64,000 nucleotides of DNA from Desulfobacterales bacterium (GTDB taxonomy: Bacteria; Desulfobacterota; Desulfobacteria; Desulfobacterales; SURF-7): contig JANQFQ010000006.1 in assembly GCA_028277765.1 (NCBI GenBank), positions 1-64,000 on the forward strand, written 5' to 3'. Below are positions 26,438 to 34,816 of this stretch, piece by piece; position 1 is the first letter of the stretch, and every line of letters starts with the position of its first letter. A program made the translations under genes and the position numbers. Under the pieces are notes generated by a model. It was not told where the DNA came from, made no database searches, and saw nothing but the letters and a program-made list of their open reading frames with translations.

Positions 26438-28495
26438 CTATACTACCTCCATCTCTCTTCTAGCTTCCATATCCACCAAAACCCTTTCCCTGGCTTTATC
26501 GATACCAAGAGCCTGACGTTTCTTGTCAATATGCGCTATCATCTTTTGCGCATGTTTGACAGGATCATCTTCAATATCCCACATTCCCCCATAAATCTTT
26601 TCCAGATCATTAAACAGATAATCCTGAAATACAGGCGCGCCAGATGTCGGCAATGTAACACCAAAAACAGTATAAACACCTGAGGATACAAAATAGTGCC
26701 CGATGCTGATCGCTTTTTCGCTCATCCATTCCGGCGCGCTTCCTGCAACCGGAAGATCGCTGATATCATTTCCAAGACCGCCTGCTTTCACGACTTCAGT
26801 TGCAGCCAGCAATATCCGGCTGTTGTCCACGCAGGAACCCATGTGGAGCACCGGAGGAATTCCAACAGTCTCACATACTTCTGCTAAACCTGGGCCGCAG
26901 TAAACACCTGCGGCTTCAGGGACCAAAAGCCCTTCCATGGCACAGGCAATACCATTGCATCCGGTAGTCAGCACGAGAACATCATTTTTTATCAGTTCTT
27001 TTACTACTGCGATATGCCCTTCATTGTGCGTTGTCCTTGCATTGTTGCAGCCAACCACTCCGGCAACACCGCGAATACGGCCGTTAATAATATTATCATT
27101 CAGCGTGTAATAAGATCCGCGAAACATTCCTCCAAGATGGTATTGAATGGACTCTACGCCAAAACCGGCTATCTGAGTTCCCTTTTGTTTAGGTATGATT
27201 ACATCGGCACTTCTGTTTTCAAAATTATCAATGGCCAGCCTAACTATTTTTTTTGCATCTTCCAGGGCATAATGCTCGTCAAATTCTATATGGATAACAT
27301 TATCCTGTTCCATTTTAGCAATCGGATGGGTTGTAATAAGTTTTGTATGGAAGCATTTAGCCACATTGGCAACATTCTGAAAAATACATTGAATGTCAAC
27401 TACCATAGCATCGCATGCACCTGTGATGATGGCAAGTTCCTGCTGTAGAAATGTCCCGCAAAGCGGCACACCATGTCGCTGGAGAATCTCATTGGCTGTA
27501 CAGCAGATACCGGATAGCTGTATACCCTTTGCACCCTTTTCGTTTGCATAATCTTCCATTTCTTTCATCTGGGAAACAGCCACAATCATTTCAGAAAGGA
27601 CAGGTTCATGCCCATGAATAATAATATTGACATGATCCTCTTTCATAACACCAAGGTTTGCTTCTGACTGTAGCGGGTAAGGTGTACCGAACAGAATGTC
27701 CTGGAGATCAGTAGCCATCATTGATCCGCCCCAGCCGTCAGCAAGTGCTGCCCGTGTGCCCTGTTTTATCATGTTCTTGTAATCCTGGTCGACACCAATA
27801 TGAGTACGATGCATGATTTCCACTATTTCTCTATCAATATTTCTGGGCAGTACCCCATTTTTCTTCCATTTTTCATATAGCGGTGCCGGAGCACGTTTCA
27901 AATATAACAATTCATCTTCAGGCTTTCCCCATTCATTTAAAGCCCTTTCTGCAACTTCAAGAGCTATTTCATCGATATTACGATCCTTTATTTCTCCATC
28001 TATCTCAATGGTTGTTTCAACATTAAAATGAGGCGCTATTGATATAAGCTTATTTGCATCCTTTATCTTATATGCCTCTGTCTCCTGTCGTGCGGCACTC
28101 AAAAAAATCTCTGCAACGCAACGGCCGTGGTCTGAATGGGCGGCCGCTCCGCTCGCAATCATCCTTAAAAAGTTACGTGCCGCAATCGTATTAGGGGAAG
28201 CGCCGCATAATCCTTTTCTGTCATCTTTTCCCTCTATCCCGTTTTTTGGAAGTGGAAGCCTGCATGGACCCATTCCGCAATTTTTACAGCAAGTTCCCTG
28301 CACACCAATATTACAGGGCTTCATGTTTGCAGCTCTATCAAAAACAGTTTCAATTTCCAGATCATGCGAACGCGTAATCATTTGGCGTGTCGCCTTATCA
28401 ATGGAAGCCGTTGTCGGATCTGCCAGTTTTTTTTTCTTTTGATGACTTTTTTCTCCAGGCACTACTTTAATCTTGTGCTTAACCTCTTCTGACAT
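26438..28495 (-). CDS. cooS: anaerobic carbon monoxide dehydrogenase, catalytic subunit
   Basis: The 685-residue protein carries every metal ligand of Ni-Fe CO dehydrogenases. Cys 61/69 fit the D cluster, Cys 70/73/78/97 the B cluster (CCKNCGMGPC), and the C cluster ligands are His 294 or 296 (HGHEP), Cys 331/332 (GICCT), Cys 370 (DIQC), Cys 483 (GCNNAR), Cys 513 (TGCNG) and Cys 555 (GSCVDN). It interconverts CO and CO2 in the cytoplasm. No cooF or classical cooC adjoins it, nor acetyl-CoA synthase subunits; ORP-like MinD ATPases and NifX-family proteins lie just upstream. AGGAGGA precedes the ATG. Confidence 0.96.
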   Translation of the reverse strand: MSEEVKHKIKVVPGEKSHQKKKKLADPTTASIDKATRQMITRSHDLEIETVFDRAANMKPCNIGVQGTCCKNCGMGPCRLPLPKNGIEGKDDRKGLCGASPNTIAARNFLRMIASGAAAHSDHGRCVAEIFLSAARQETEAYKIKDANKLISIAPHFNVETTIEIDGEIKDRNIDEIALEVAERALNEWGKPEDELLYLKRAPAPLYEKWKKNGVLPRNIDREIVEIMHRTHIGVDQDYKNMIKQGTRAALADGWGGSMMATDLQDILFGTPYPLQSEANLGVMKEDHVNIIIHGHEPVLSEMIVAVSQMKEMEDYANEKGAKGIQLSGICCTANEILQRHGVPLCGTFLQQELAIITGACDAMVVDIQCIFQNVANVAKCFHTKLITTHPIAKMEQDNVIHIEFDEHYALEDAKKIVRLAIDNFENRSADVIIPKQKGTQIAGFGVESIQYHLGGMFRGSYYTLNDNIINGRIRGVAGVVGCNNARTTHNEGHIAVVKELIKNDVLVLTTGCNGIACAMEGLLVPEAAGVYCGPGLAEVCETVGIPPVLHMGSCVDNSRILLAATEVVKAGGLGNDISDLPVAGSAPEWMSEKAISIGHYFVSSGVYTVFGVTLPTSGAPVFQDYLFNDLEKIYGGMWDIEDDPVKHAQKMIAHIDKKRQALGIDKARERVLVDMEARREMEVV

Positions 28496-28583
28496 TTTTT
28501 TGTCCTCCTGTTTTTTTTAAATACGATGTTTTATTATTTTTAAATTTGCCTCTAATTAGCTGTTAAAAACTTTTGCTGATATT

Positions 28584-28943
28584 TTACCAGTGTCCTTCAA
28601 CATTCGCTGATTCAGCATAGGACATGTTCCCTAAATTAAATACCGCTACAGCTTCCCTGACCGTACCGCTGATATCATTAACCACCTTGATTTTACCGGC
28701 AGTAAGAGTCTTAAATGCATTGGGCCCGCAGAAGCCTGTGAGCAGCACTTCAACCCCTTTATCACTGATCATTGCCGCAGCCTGAATACCCGCGCCTTTA
28801 AACGCGTTTACATTTTCTGTATTATCCAGCACTTCAAATTCCAGGGTTTCCGTGTCAACAACAATTATATACGCGGCCCTTCCAAAACGGGGATCAACCT
28901 CTGAATCAAGGTCCGTCCTTTTTGACGTGACAGCTATCTTCAT
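28584..28943 (-). CDS. NifX/MTH1175-family protein (ORP-like)
   Basis: The start MKIAVTSKRTDLDSEVDPRFGRAAYIIVVD is typical of the dinitrogenase Fe-Mo cofactor (NifX/NifB C-terminal) domain family, which includes orange protein of Desulfovibrio. GAGIQAAAMISDKGVEVLLTGFCGPNAF covers the rest of the fold. In 119 residues it is a stand-alone domain that could bind a metal-sulfur cluster. It is the last gene of the minus-strand ORP-like cluster, 88 bases before cooS. Confidence 0.85.
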   Translation of the reverse strand: MKIAVTSKRTDLDSEVDPRFGRAAYIIVVDTETLEFEVLDNTENVNAFKGAGIQAAAMISDKGVEVLLTGFCGPNAFKTLTAGKIKVVNDISGTVREAVAVFNLGNMSYAESANVEGHW

Positions 28944-28957
28944 TATGCCACCTCCTT

Positions 28958-29353
28958 TTATGCTGGTCCCATGCCGCCACCACTGCCACCGCAGACCTGG
29001 TTATCCGCGATAATCGGTAATTTTCCTGAAATCAGGTCTTCAACCACCGGTCGAATATCCGGTCTTTCCGCGTCATGATAGACCTTTATGCCTACCTCCC
29101 TGAATCCCATGAGCGGACGCATCCCTATACCACCGACGATAAGCGCATTTACTTTATGCTCTGCAAGCAGGTTGACCGGTATCATGCATCCGCCCTGTAC
29201 ATGGTCCGGGTTCGGCAGTGTTGTAATATTTTTTATGGTACCGTCCTCTACATCAATAAACGTAAACACATCACAATGTCCAAAATGCCCTGACCGCTGG
29301 CCATCGAGTCCTCCCTCTCCGTTTGACGGTATTGCTATTCTCCCATTCTCCAT
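28958..29353 (-). CDS. NifX/MTH1175-family protein with Gly-rich tail
   Basis: RIAIPSNGEGGLDGQRSGHFGHCDVFTFID and VNALIVGGIGMRPLMGFREVGIKVY match the NifX/ORP fold, with the HFGHC segment often seen at the ligand site. The chain ends CGGSGGGMGPA. The upstream ATG at 29374 is disfavoured because the best ribosome-binding site (AAGGAG) lies after it and serves the ATG at 29353. It is part of the ORP-like operon, 14 bases from the next gene. Confidence 0.85.
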   Translation of the reverse strand: MENGRIAIPSNGEGGLDGQRSGHFGHCDVFTFIDVEDGTIKNITTLPNPDHVQGGCMIPVNLLAEHKVNALIVGGIGMRPLMGFREVGIKVYHDAERPDIRPVVEDLISGKLPIIADNQVCGGSGGGMGPA

Positions 29354-29389
29354 AATTAAACATTCTCCTTTCATTTATGATACTTTCCC

Positions 29390-29755
29390 TTATGCAAAAA
29401 TATTATCCGGTTTATACGGATGGGTTCCTTCAATGACTTCCACACCCGCCTTGGCTGTTATCTTTTTCATTATCGTATCTATGTAAGGGCAGTGATCCAT
29501 AATACAGGGCCCCACATGAATTTTTGTCACTTTTTCCTCCATCGGCTTGTTCCATAAATTCACCTGTGCAAGCCGGGTAACAATGGTTGCACCAGGGCAG
29601 TCACCGCAATTTAAAAGCCCTATAACCTGTGCATCTTTATCTTTATAAAGCTCAAACTCTCCTTCCCTTCTGTTAAATCCCACCATACAGCGGCTGCAGC
29701 CGATGCAAACATCATCCATTGCTTTCTTACATCCGACAATTAATATTTTTTCCAT
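29390..29755 (-). CDS. CGGC-domain protein
   Basis: The 121-residue protein has CIGCSRCMVGFN near the N-terminus, LLNCGDCPGATIV in the middle and VGPCIMDHCPY near the end, a pattern of the CGGC domain family thought to bind metal or Fe-S. No other domain is present. It lies between the MinD ATPases and the NifX-family proteins on the same strand, so it probably takes part in cluster assembly or transfer. Confidence 0.75.
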   Translation of the reverse strand: MEKILIVGCKKAMDDVCIGCSRCMVGFNRREGEFELYKDKDAQVIGLLNCGDCPGATIVTRLAQVNLWNKPMEEKVTKIHVGPCIMDHCPYIDTIMKKITAKAGVEVIEGTHPYKPDNIFA

Positions 29756-29781
29756 GATATCTCCTATTTTCTTTTATTACT

Positions 29782-30645
29782 TCAGTATCTATTGATTATC
29801 TTTTCCCAGATATCTTTAACCGCTATCACGGTATCTGATCCATTGGCATGCTCAACGATTGTCTTTCCCTGAATCATTGATCCCGTAAAAACAGGATCAA
29901 AAGGAATTCTACCGAGATTCGTTATGTTCATTTCTTGTGCAATTTTTTCAATAGCTTCTGTCTGATCTGAATTCAGGTTATACTTGTTCACGCAAACCAT
30001 GGCAGGCACTTTAAAATGTCCTGCCAGCTGTGCCACCCGCTTCATGTCGTGCAATCCTGAAACTGTCGGCTCCGCAACAATGACAACACCTGCTGCACCA
30101 CCGATTGACGCGATAACCGGACAGCCGACACCCGGGGGGCCGTCGGTAATGATAAGATCCAGGTTTTTTTCTTCAGCGAGTATCTTGGCTTCCTGCCTTA
30201 CCAGGGTTACCAGTCTGCCGGAATTTTCCTCGGCAATACCTAGCCTGGCATGTACCATGGGGCCGAAACGTGTGTCTGAAAGGTACCATTCCCCGCAGGT
30301 TTTTACCGGAAAGTCGATGGCGCCTTCCGGGCAGAAATCAACGCATACCCCGCAGCCTTCACAGTCGATGTTATTAATCACATAGCTGGCATTAATGGCA
30401 TTAAATCGGCACATTTCCCTGCAAGTGCCGCATTCCGTGCATCGATCCTCATTGATGACGGCAATCCATCCCCCTTCAAAGGAATGATGCTGTCTGGTGT
30501 CAGGGGCCATCAACAGATGAAGATCCGCTGCATCCACATCTGCATCACAAAGCACCATGTTTGTTGCTAATGCGGCAAATGCAGCAGTAATACTCGTCTT
30601 TCCTGTACCGCCTTTTCCGCTGACAATAACCAGTTCATTCATCAT
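29782..30645 (-). CDS. MinD-superfamily ATPase with ferredoxin insert (ORP-associated)
   Basis: The P-loop is IVSGKGGTGKTS, and the Switch II-like segment reads IITDGPPGVGCPVIAS. Between them is a 2x[4Fe-4S] ferredoxin insert (CTECGTCREMC and CEGCGVCVDFC). This architecture matches the paired Fe-S ATPases of the Desulfovibrio ORP operons. Its start overlaps the stop of the paralogous gene upstream by four bases (ATGA), showing translational coupling. It may drive metal-cluster insertion into the NifX-like proteins or even CooS; the target is inference. Confidence 0.9.
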   Translation of the reverse strand: MMNELVIVSGKGGTGKTSITAAFAALATNMVLCDADVDAADLHLLMAPDTRQHHSFEGGWIAVINEDRCTECGTCREMCRFNAINASYVINNIDCEGCGVCVDFCPEGAIDFPVKTCGEWYLSDTRFGPMVHARLGIAEENSGRLVTLVRQEAKILAEEKNLDLIITDGPPGVGCPVIASIGGAAGVVIVAEPTVSGLHDMKRVAQLAGHFKVPAMVCVNKYNLNSDQTEAIEKIAQEMNITNLGRIPFDPVFTGSMIQGKTIVEHANGSDTVIAVKDIWEKIINRY

Positions 30646-31493
30646 CTCAAGTTTCCGCTGTTAATCTGTTTTTCGATGCATCTGTACAATTCAAGAAACT
30701 TTTCCTTCCATCCCGGCAAGACCTCAACAATGAGCCTCCCTTTTGAATATGCCTCTGCGATCCTCCGTTCAAAGGGGATCTCCATCAAAACAGCTATGTT
30801 TTCCTGTTCCGCGTAATCCGTCACTCTCCTGTCTCCCATATCAGACCTGTTAATAACGAGACCGCAGGGTATATTAAGCAGTTTCACCGCTTCAACCGCC
30901 AGTTTCAAATCATTCAGGCCGAACGGAGTCGGCTCGGTTACCATCAGCACATAATCCGCGCCTTTCATTGCAGCAATCACAGGGCAGGATGTCCCCGGTG
31001 GCGCGTCTATAATGGTGATAAGCTCTTCACGGGTATAGGACCTCACCCGTTTTATCAGGGGAGGCGACATGGCTTCGCCAACCCTGAGACGGCCATGTAC
31101 AAAATCCAGATCCCCTGCCCGTCCCTTCTCAATCATACCCAGCTCTCTCCCTTTTTCAGCCACAGCATTTTCAGGACATACAGCAAAACAACCACCGCAG
31201 CTGTGACAAAGTTCCGGGAACGTCAGTATAACCTCATTCATCACCGCAATAGCACGGAACCGGCAGATCTCAGCGCATTTTCTGCAGAATGAGCATCGAT
31301 ATTTATGAATTTCAGGGACAATCGTATAAACGCTTTCATTCTGTTCGATATTTGGCTTTAAAAAAAGATGCGCGTTCGGTTCTTCCACGTCACAATCGAG
31401 CACCTGCACACCTGTTCCAAGGGTATACGCCAGATTTGTAGCAACCGTTGTCTTCCCTGTACCCCCTTTACCGCTGGCAACACTGATAATCAT
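30642..31493 (-). CDS. MinD-superfamily ATPase with ferredoxin insert (ORP-associated)
   Basis: It is paralogous to the gene downstream. P-loop VASGKGGTGKTT, ferredoxin insert CSFCRKCAEIC and CHSCGGCFAVC, and IIDAPPGTSCPVIAA are all intact in 283 residues. The pair probably acts as a heterodimer, as inferred for ORP ATPases. Its start codon overlaps the stop of the pseudo-receiver gene by one base (TAATG), and its stop overlaps the next start, so three genes are tightly coupled. Confidence 0.9.
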   Translation of the reverse strand: MIISVASGKGGTGKTTVATNLAYTLGTGVQVLDCDVEEPNAHLFLKPNIEQNESVYTIVPEIHKYRCSFCRKCAEICRFRAIAVMNEVILTFPELCHSCGGCFAVCPENAVAEKGRELGMIEKGRAGDLDFVHGRLRVGEAMSPPLIKRVRSYTREELITIIDAPPGTSCPVIAAMKGADYVLMVTEPTPFGLNDLKLAVEAVKLLNIPCGLVINRSDMGDRRVTDYAEQENIAVLMEIPFERRIAEAYSKGRLIVEVLPGWKEKFLELYRCIEKQINSGNLR

Positions 31494-31900
31494 TAATCCT
31501 GGTCTCCAGTTTTATTTGCCAAACTGTTTGTAAGATTTAAGATACGGTTTAAATGCTGAAGCAGTGCTACCGCGTCCTGTTCCCCCGGTTGGACAGGCAG
31601 CTGAATAAGAATGCCGAGGCCTTCACTCGCTTCATGAAACGCTTTGTGTTCAAGGCCGCTAACAATCGCGCAATTGAGCATGGGATTGACCGCTATAAAT
31701 CGTCTCACAAGTTCAAGACCTGTCATATCCCCCAGGTCTTCATCAACAACTGCCAGCACATAAGCATTCTTTTGAACGGCAGCGAGAGCACTGCTGCCTG
31801 ATTTCGCCCAATGAATCTTAAATCCTTTTTTTTGCCTTATTACTTTTTCAAGAGAAGCCAGAGACGTCCTGTCAGGACTAACCAGAAGCAAATTTCCCAT
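31493..31900 (-). CDS. receiver-like protein lacking the acidic pocket pair
   Basis: The fold is that of a CheY-like receiver: LLLVSPDRTSLASLEK, then VLAVVDEDLGDMTGLELV with a plausible acceptor Asp, and AIVSG. The N-terminal Asp pair that binds Mg is replaced by SPD, and the usual Lys near the end is missing (LIQLPVQP). It is probably a pseudo-receiver that does not take a phosphate in the normal way. It heads a tightly coupled unit with the two MinD-type ATPases, so it may regulate them or bind a partner. Confidence 0.65.
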   Translation of the reverse strand: MGNLLLVSPDRTSLASLEKVIRQKKGFKIHWAKSGSSALAAVQKNAYVLAVVDEDLGDMTGLELVRRFIAVNPMLNCAIVSGLEHKAFHEASEGLGILIQLPVQPGEQDAVALLQHLNRILNLTNSLANKTGDQD

Positions 31901-31984
31901 ATGTTTCTCCCGTGAAAATGAACCCGCTCAATATTCAAGAATCGTTGTCTCACTCTTTTTTCCAGTCAATAAAACCACAAGCAC

Positions 31985-32018
31985 CAGTTCCCGGTGTAGC
32001 CAAGAATTCCGGGAACTG
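31985..32018. repeat. hairpin in the gap between the DUF5320-like and pseudo-receiver genes
   Basis: CAGTTCCCGG and CCGGGAACTG form a perfect 10-bp stem with a 14-base loop. It lies in the 271-base gap 31901-32171, which holds no gene, and could be a transcript-processing or attenuation hairpin; no T-run follows on the minus strand. A small GTGCT/AGCAC stem is nearby. Confidence 0.5.
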
Positions 32019-32171
32019 ATGTACTGCGTGTCGGAGACATCTCTTCTCCAGTGGAGGTGCTATGGCAAAGCACACTGAGTTATCTTTTATTATGCCAGTA
32101 TGATGTTTACAGTTTATACACCCAATTTTTTTATTATTTCCCTTCCGTATTTATGGCCCATTCGTATGATT

Positions 32172-32510
32172 TCAGCAGGTGTTTCTGTTTCCAACATTAG
32201 AAGAAGTTTCCAGGTTTTTGATGCGTTCTTGTAAATCGTTCAGAACGCTTTTTATGGATTCCGCCTGACTTCTAAGGACGTCTATCTCCTCAGGCGTTTC
32301 TGAATGAAGTAACGGCACATGCCATGAATACCCCCAGCAGAAACCATGCCGCATGCCCATACCCAGGCCAAAACACCTTTTTGAGCCCTGGCCATAGGAG
32401 CCTCCGACAAATCTCTTGCTGTTTCCTGTGTTTAGCGTATTACAAAAACCTCTTCCTCTTCCGTTCATTGGACCGTCACCCATTGGCCCCCCTCTATCTA
32501 ATCCAGGCAT
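32172..32510 (-). CDS. Gly/Met-rich DUF5320-like protein
   Basis: The N-terminus MPGLDRGGPMGDGPMNGRGRGFC is characteristic of small DUF5320 proteins often found beside NifX/ORP genes. The middle has CFGLGMGMRHGFCWGYSW, and residues 75-107 form an amphipathic coiled coil (EIDVLRSQAESIKSVLNDLQERI). Function unknown; the Cys, Met and His residues suggest metal binding. The ATG at 32510 has GGAGGT at good spacing; the ORF-track start five codons upstream does not. Confidence 0.75.
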   Translation of the reverse strand: MPGLDRGGPMGDGPMNGRGRGFCNTLNTGNSKRFVGGSYGQGSKRCFGLGMGMRHGFCWGYSWHVPLLHSETPEEIDVLRSQAESIKSVLNDLQERIKNLETSSNVGNRNTC

Positions 32511-32541
32511 GATATTTACCTCCAAATAATATTTCCTGATG

Positions 32542-33108
32542 TTAACTGTTTCCCTGGCCTTGTCCCCTGCCGCGGCCGGGCCCCGTACATTGACCGCCCC
32601 CTTTTCCCTGGCCGGTTCCCTTACCGCCTTTTCCTGCGCCGCATCCGCCCCGGCCCTTTCCTGTTCCCCTGCCTTGGCCCTGGGGTCCTGTACCGTCCTT
32701 TTTCGCCATACTGCTCACCTCCTTTTGTTGAGAAAAAAAAACGTTCTTTTTGTTACCCTTTCCGCGGCGTTTCCGGCCGCACCCGGGCATCAGGTATTTC
32801 GGAATCAGCGGATGTTTTTTTGCGAACAATTTAAGGATCTCCTCAGCATTACCGGAAATAAATGGTATAAGTTTAATGCCGCTAGCCTCAAGCATAGCTG
32901 CAGGCACTTCCGAAATTGCCCCGCAAATTAAAACCTCAACATCCATCCGGTTCAGCATTTCCACAAATAGTAAAGGTGATTCAGGATTGAATTGAACGTA
33001 TTGGCTGTTTACTTCTTTTTCTTTTTCAACTTCAGCAATAAGAAGAAGTTTAGCGGAATCAAAAACCGGTGAAATTCGATTCTCCCAAAATGTAAGTGCT
33101 ATTTTCAT
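32542..33108 (-). CDS. NifX-family domain fused in frame to a Gly-rich tail
   Basis: Residues 1-110 (MKIALTFWENRISPVFDSAKLLLI...VEVLICGAISEVPAAMLEASGIKLIPFI) are a NifX/ORP-like domain. The frame then runs through a run of nine T and into MAKKDGTGPQGQGRGTGKGRGG, a Gly-rich protein that normally stands alone and that here has its own very strong ribosome-binding site. Either the product is a true fusion or the two genes are separated by slippage or a sequence error. It is first in the cluster, with the start 23 bases after the predicted sigma-54 transcription start; the ORF-track start overlaps that promoter and is rejected. Confidence 0.7.
   Translation of the reverse strand: MKIALTFWENRISPVFDSAKLLLIAEVEKEKEVNSQYVQFNPESPLLFVEMLNRMDVEVLICGAISEVPAAMLEASGIKLIPFISGNAEEILKLFAKKHPLIPKYLMPGCGRKRRGKGNKKNVFFSQQKEVSSMAKKDGTGPQGQGRGTGKGRGGCGAGKGGKGTGQGKGGGQCTGPGRGRGQGQGNS
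32707..32726 (-). promoter_or_regulatory. strong internal ribosome-binding site and start for the Gly-rich protein
   Basis: On the minus strand AAAAGGAGGTGAGCAGTATG places a near-perfect Shine-Dalgarno seven bases before an in-frame ATG. Initiation here gives a 55-residue Gly/Lys/Gln-rich peptide (32542-32709), probably made in addition to, or instead of, the fusion. Confidence 0.65.
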
Positions 33109-33143
33109 ATCTGTTATTGTTGCCTTATTTATCCATGAATAGA

Positions 33144-33158
33144 GCAAACAGCGTGCCA
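33144..33158 (-). promoter_or_regulatory. sigma-54 promoter of the ORP-like cluster
   Basis: TGGCACGCTGTTTGC on the minus strand fits the -24/-12 consensus with correct 12-base spacing. About 105-125 bases upstream (33261-33281) is TTGC-N13-GCAA around a near-palindromic ACTACATGTGGT core, a possible activator site. The sigma-54 activator at 33313 is directly upstream on the same strand. Confidence 0.78.
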
Positions 33159-33312
33159 TAAATTGCAGAAAGAAATGATGCCAAATTGCTTAAAAGAATC
33201 AGATGGTTTTAAAAGAAAAGAGAAAGTGAGCCAGCCTGAAAAAAAGATATGGTTGCGTGTTTGCGACTACATGTGGTGCAAAAAAGAAACTGTGCGACAG
33301 TGCGAAAAGGTC

Positions 33313-34689
33313 CTATTTTTTAAAACGGCCGTCAATCTCAGGAAGGGTAATTCCTAATTTTTTTATTTTCCTGAAAAGTGTACTTTTATGTATACCGAGT
33401 TCACGCGCGGTAGCCTGGCGATTATAGCTGTTCCGATTGAGCGCCGCCATAATCATCCCTGCTTCAGCAGACTTAACCGCATCACCCGGCTTGTCCTGAT
33501 CAGAAAACGGCAACTCCCGGGTAATCAGTGTAGCAGGAAAGTGCTGCTTATGAATAAAACCTTCAGGACAGAGGACAAAAGCATGTTCAATAATGTTTTC
33601 AAGCTCCCGTATATTGCCGGGATATATATGAGACATCAGCAGGCTAAGCGCCTCCTGATCCATGCCTGATATGGTCTTACCTTTAATTCTGTTCATCCTG
33701 TCAATAAAATGGTCAACAAGGAGAGGAATATCTTCCATCCGCTCTCGAAGCGGTGGCAGAAGCATCCGCACAACGTTAATCCGATAAAAAAGGTCCTGTC
33801 TGAATTCCCCGCTGTCAACCATGGACAACAGATTCCTGTTTGTCGCGGCAATAATCCTAACATCCACTTTTTCTTTTTTTACCGCACCAAGGGGCAGGTA
33901 CTCATGTTCTTCTAAAACACGTAAAAGCCGTACCTGAAACGCTGAACTTGTATCTCCAATTTCATCAAGAAGGATGGTTCCGCCTTCAGCGACAGCAAAA
34001 TGGCCCTTTTTGTCCTTAATAGCATTTGTAAACGCGCCGGCCTTATACCCGAACAGCTCTGATTCCAACAATGTGTCCGGCAAGGCACCGCAGTTGATAG
34101 CGATAAATGGTTTTTCTTTCCTTTGGCTTGAATGGTGTATCGCCCTTGCCAGAAGCTCCTTTCCGGTCCCGGTTTCACCTTGAATAAGCACCGTACTGTC
34201 ACTGTCAGCCACCTGGGGGAGAAGTTCGAAAATCTTGCGCATGGAAGGACTGCTGCTGACCATATCACCGATCTGAAAGCGGGATGTCAACTCCTTGCGA
34301 AGTTCCTCCACAAGGCTTATGTCACGGAATGTCTCCACTCCGCCCAGGACTTCTTCTTTTTTGTTTTTAAGCAAGGAAGTTGATGCAGTGATTGGAATTC
34401 TTTTTTTTTCGTGGTTAATAATATAGGTAGAGGTACTGACCAGCGATGTGCCTTCTTTCATTGTGCGCTTCAACGCGCAGTCACCTTCACACATGTTGGC
34501 CCGAAAAACTTCCCAGCAGTGCCTGCCCACAGCTTCATCCCGTGAAATCCCCGTAATTTCCTCCGCAGCCCGGTTGAACGACATGATCCGCCACTCAAGA
34601 TCAACCGTAAACACACCGTCTGAAATACTTTCCAGGATTATTTCCGTGACGTTTTGGGGAATATCACAAATTTTTTTCTTTTTACCCAT
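33313..34689 (-). CDS. PAS sigma-54 activator, probable regulator of the ORP-like cluster
   Basis: The PAS domain (residues 15-130) includes GRHCWEVFRANMCEGDC, a Cys cluster also seen in other regulators of this window. There is no receiver domain, so the PAS domain itself must sense the cue. The AAA+ domain (about 145-375) has GETGTGKE, DEIGDTS and FRQDLFYRINVV, but the sigma-54 contact loop reads GAFTNA instead of GAFTGA. A Fis-type helix-turn-helix ends the protein (YNRQATARELGIHKSTLFRKI). Position next to the cluster's sigma-54 promoter parallels the Desulfovibrio ORP operons, which are controlled by a neighbouring activator. Confidence 0.9.
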   Translation of the reverse strand: MGKKKKICDIPQNVTEIILESISDGVFTVDLEWRIMSFNRAAEEITGISRDEAVGRHCWEVFRANMCEGDCALKRTMKEGTSLVSTSTYIINHEKKRIPITASTSLLKNKKEEVLGGVETFRDISLVEELRKELTSRFQIGDMVSSSPSMRKIFELLPQVADSDSTVLIQGETGTGKELLARAIHHSSQRKEKPFIAINCGALPDTLLESELFGYKAGAFTNAIKDKKGHFAVAEGGTILLDEIGDTSSAFQVRLLRVLEEHEYLPLGAVKKEKVDVRIIAATNRNLLSMVDSGEFRQDLFYRINVVRMLLPPLRERMEDIPLLVDHFIDRMNRIKGKTISGMDQEALSLLMSHIYPGNIRELENIIEHAFVLCPEGFIHKQHFPATLITRELPFSDQDKPGDAVKSAEAGMIMAALNRNSYNRQATARELGIHKSTLFRKIKKLGITLPEIDGRFKK

Positions 34690-34816
34690 TTTTTTATAGG
34701 GATAAAAAAATAATTATAAAAATGGACAAGAAAATGTATGTACCTACCAAACCTTATCTCTTTTGTATGTTGAATAAAAAGTTAATAACTAATGATTCTT
34801 ACAATTTTTTGTCCTT

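Noticed and set aside
33163-33357. 64-codon plus-strand ORF in the promoter region of the ORP-like cluster
   Set aside because: It overlaps the end of the activator gene and the likely activator site, and its sequence has no features of a protein family.
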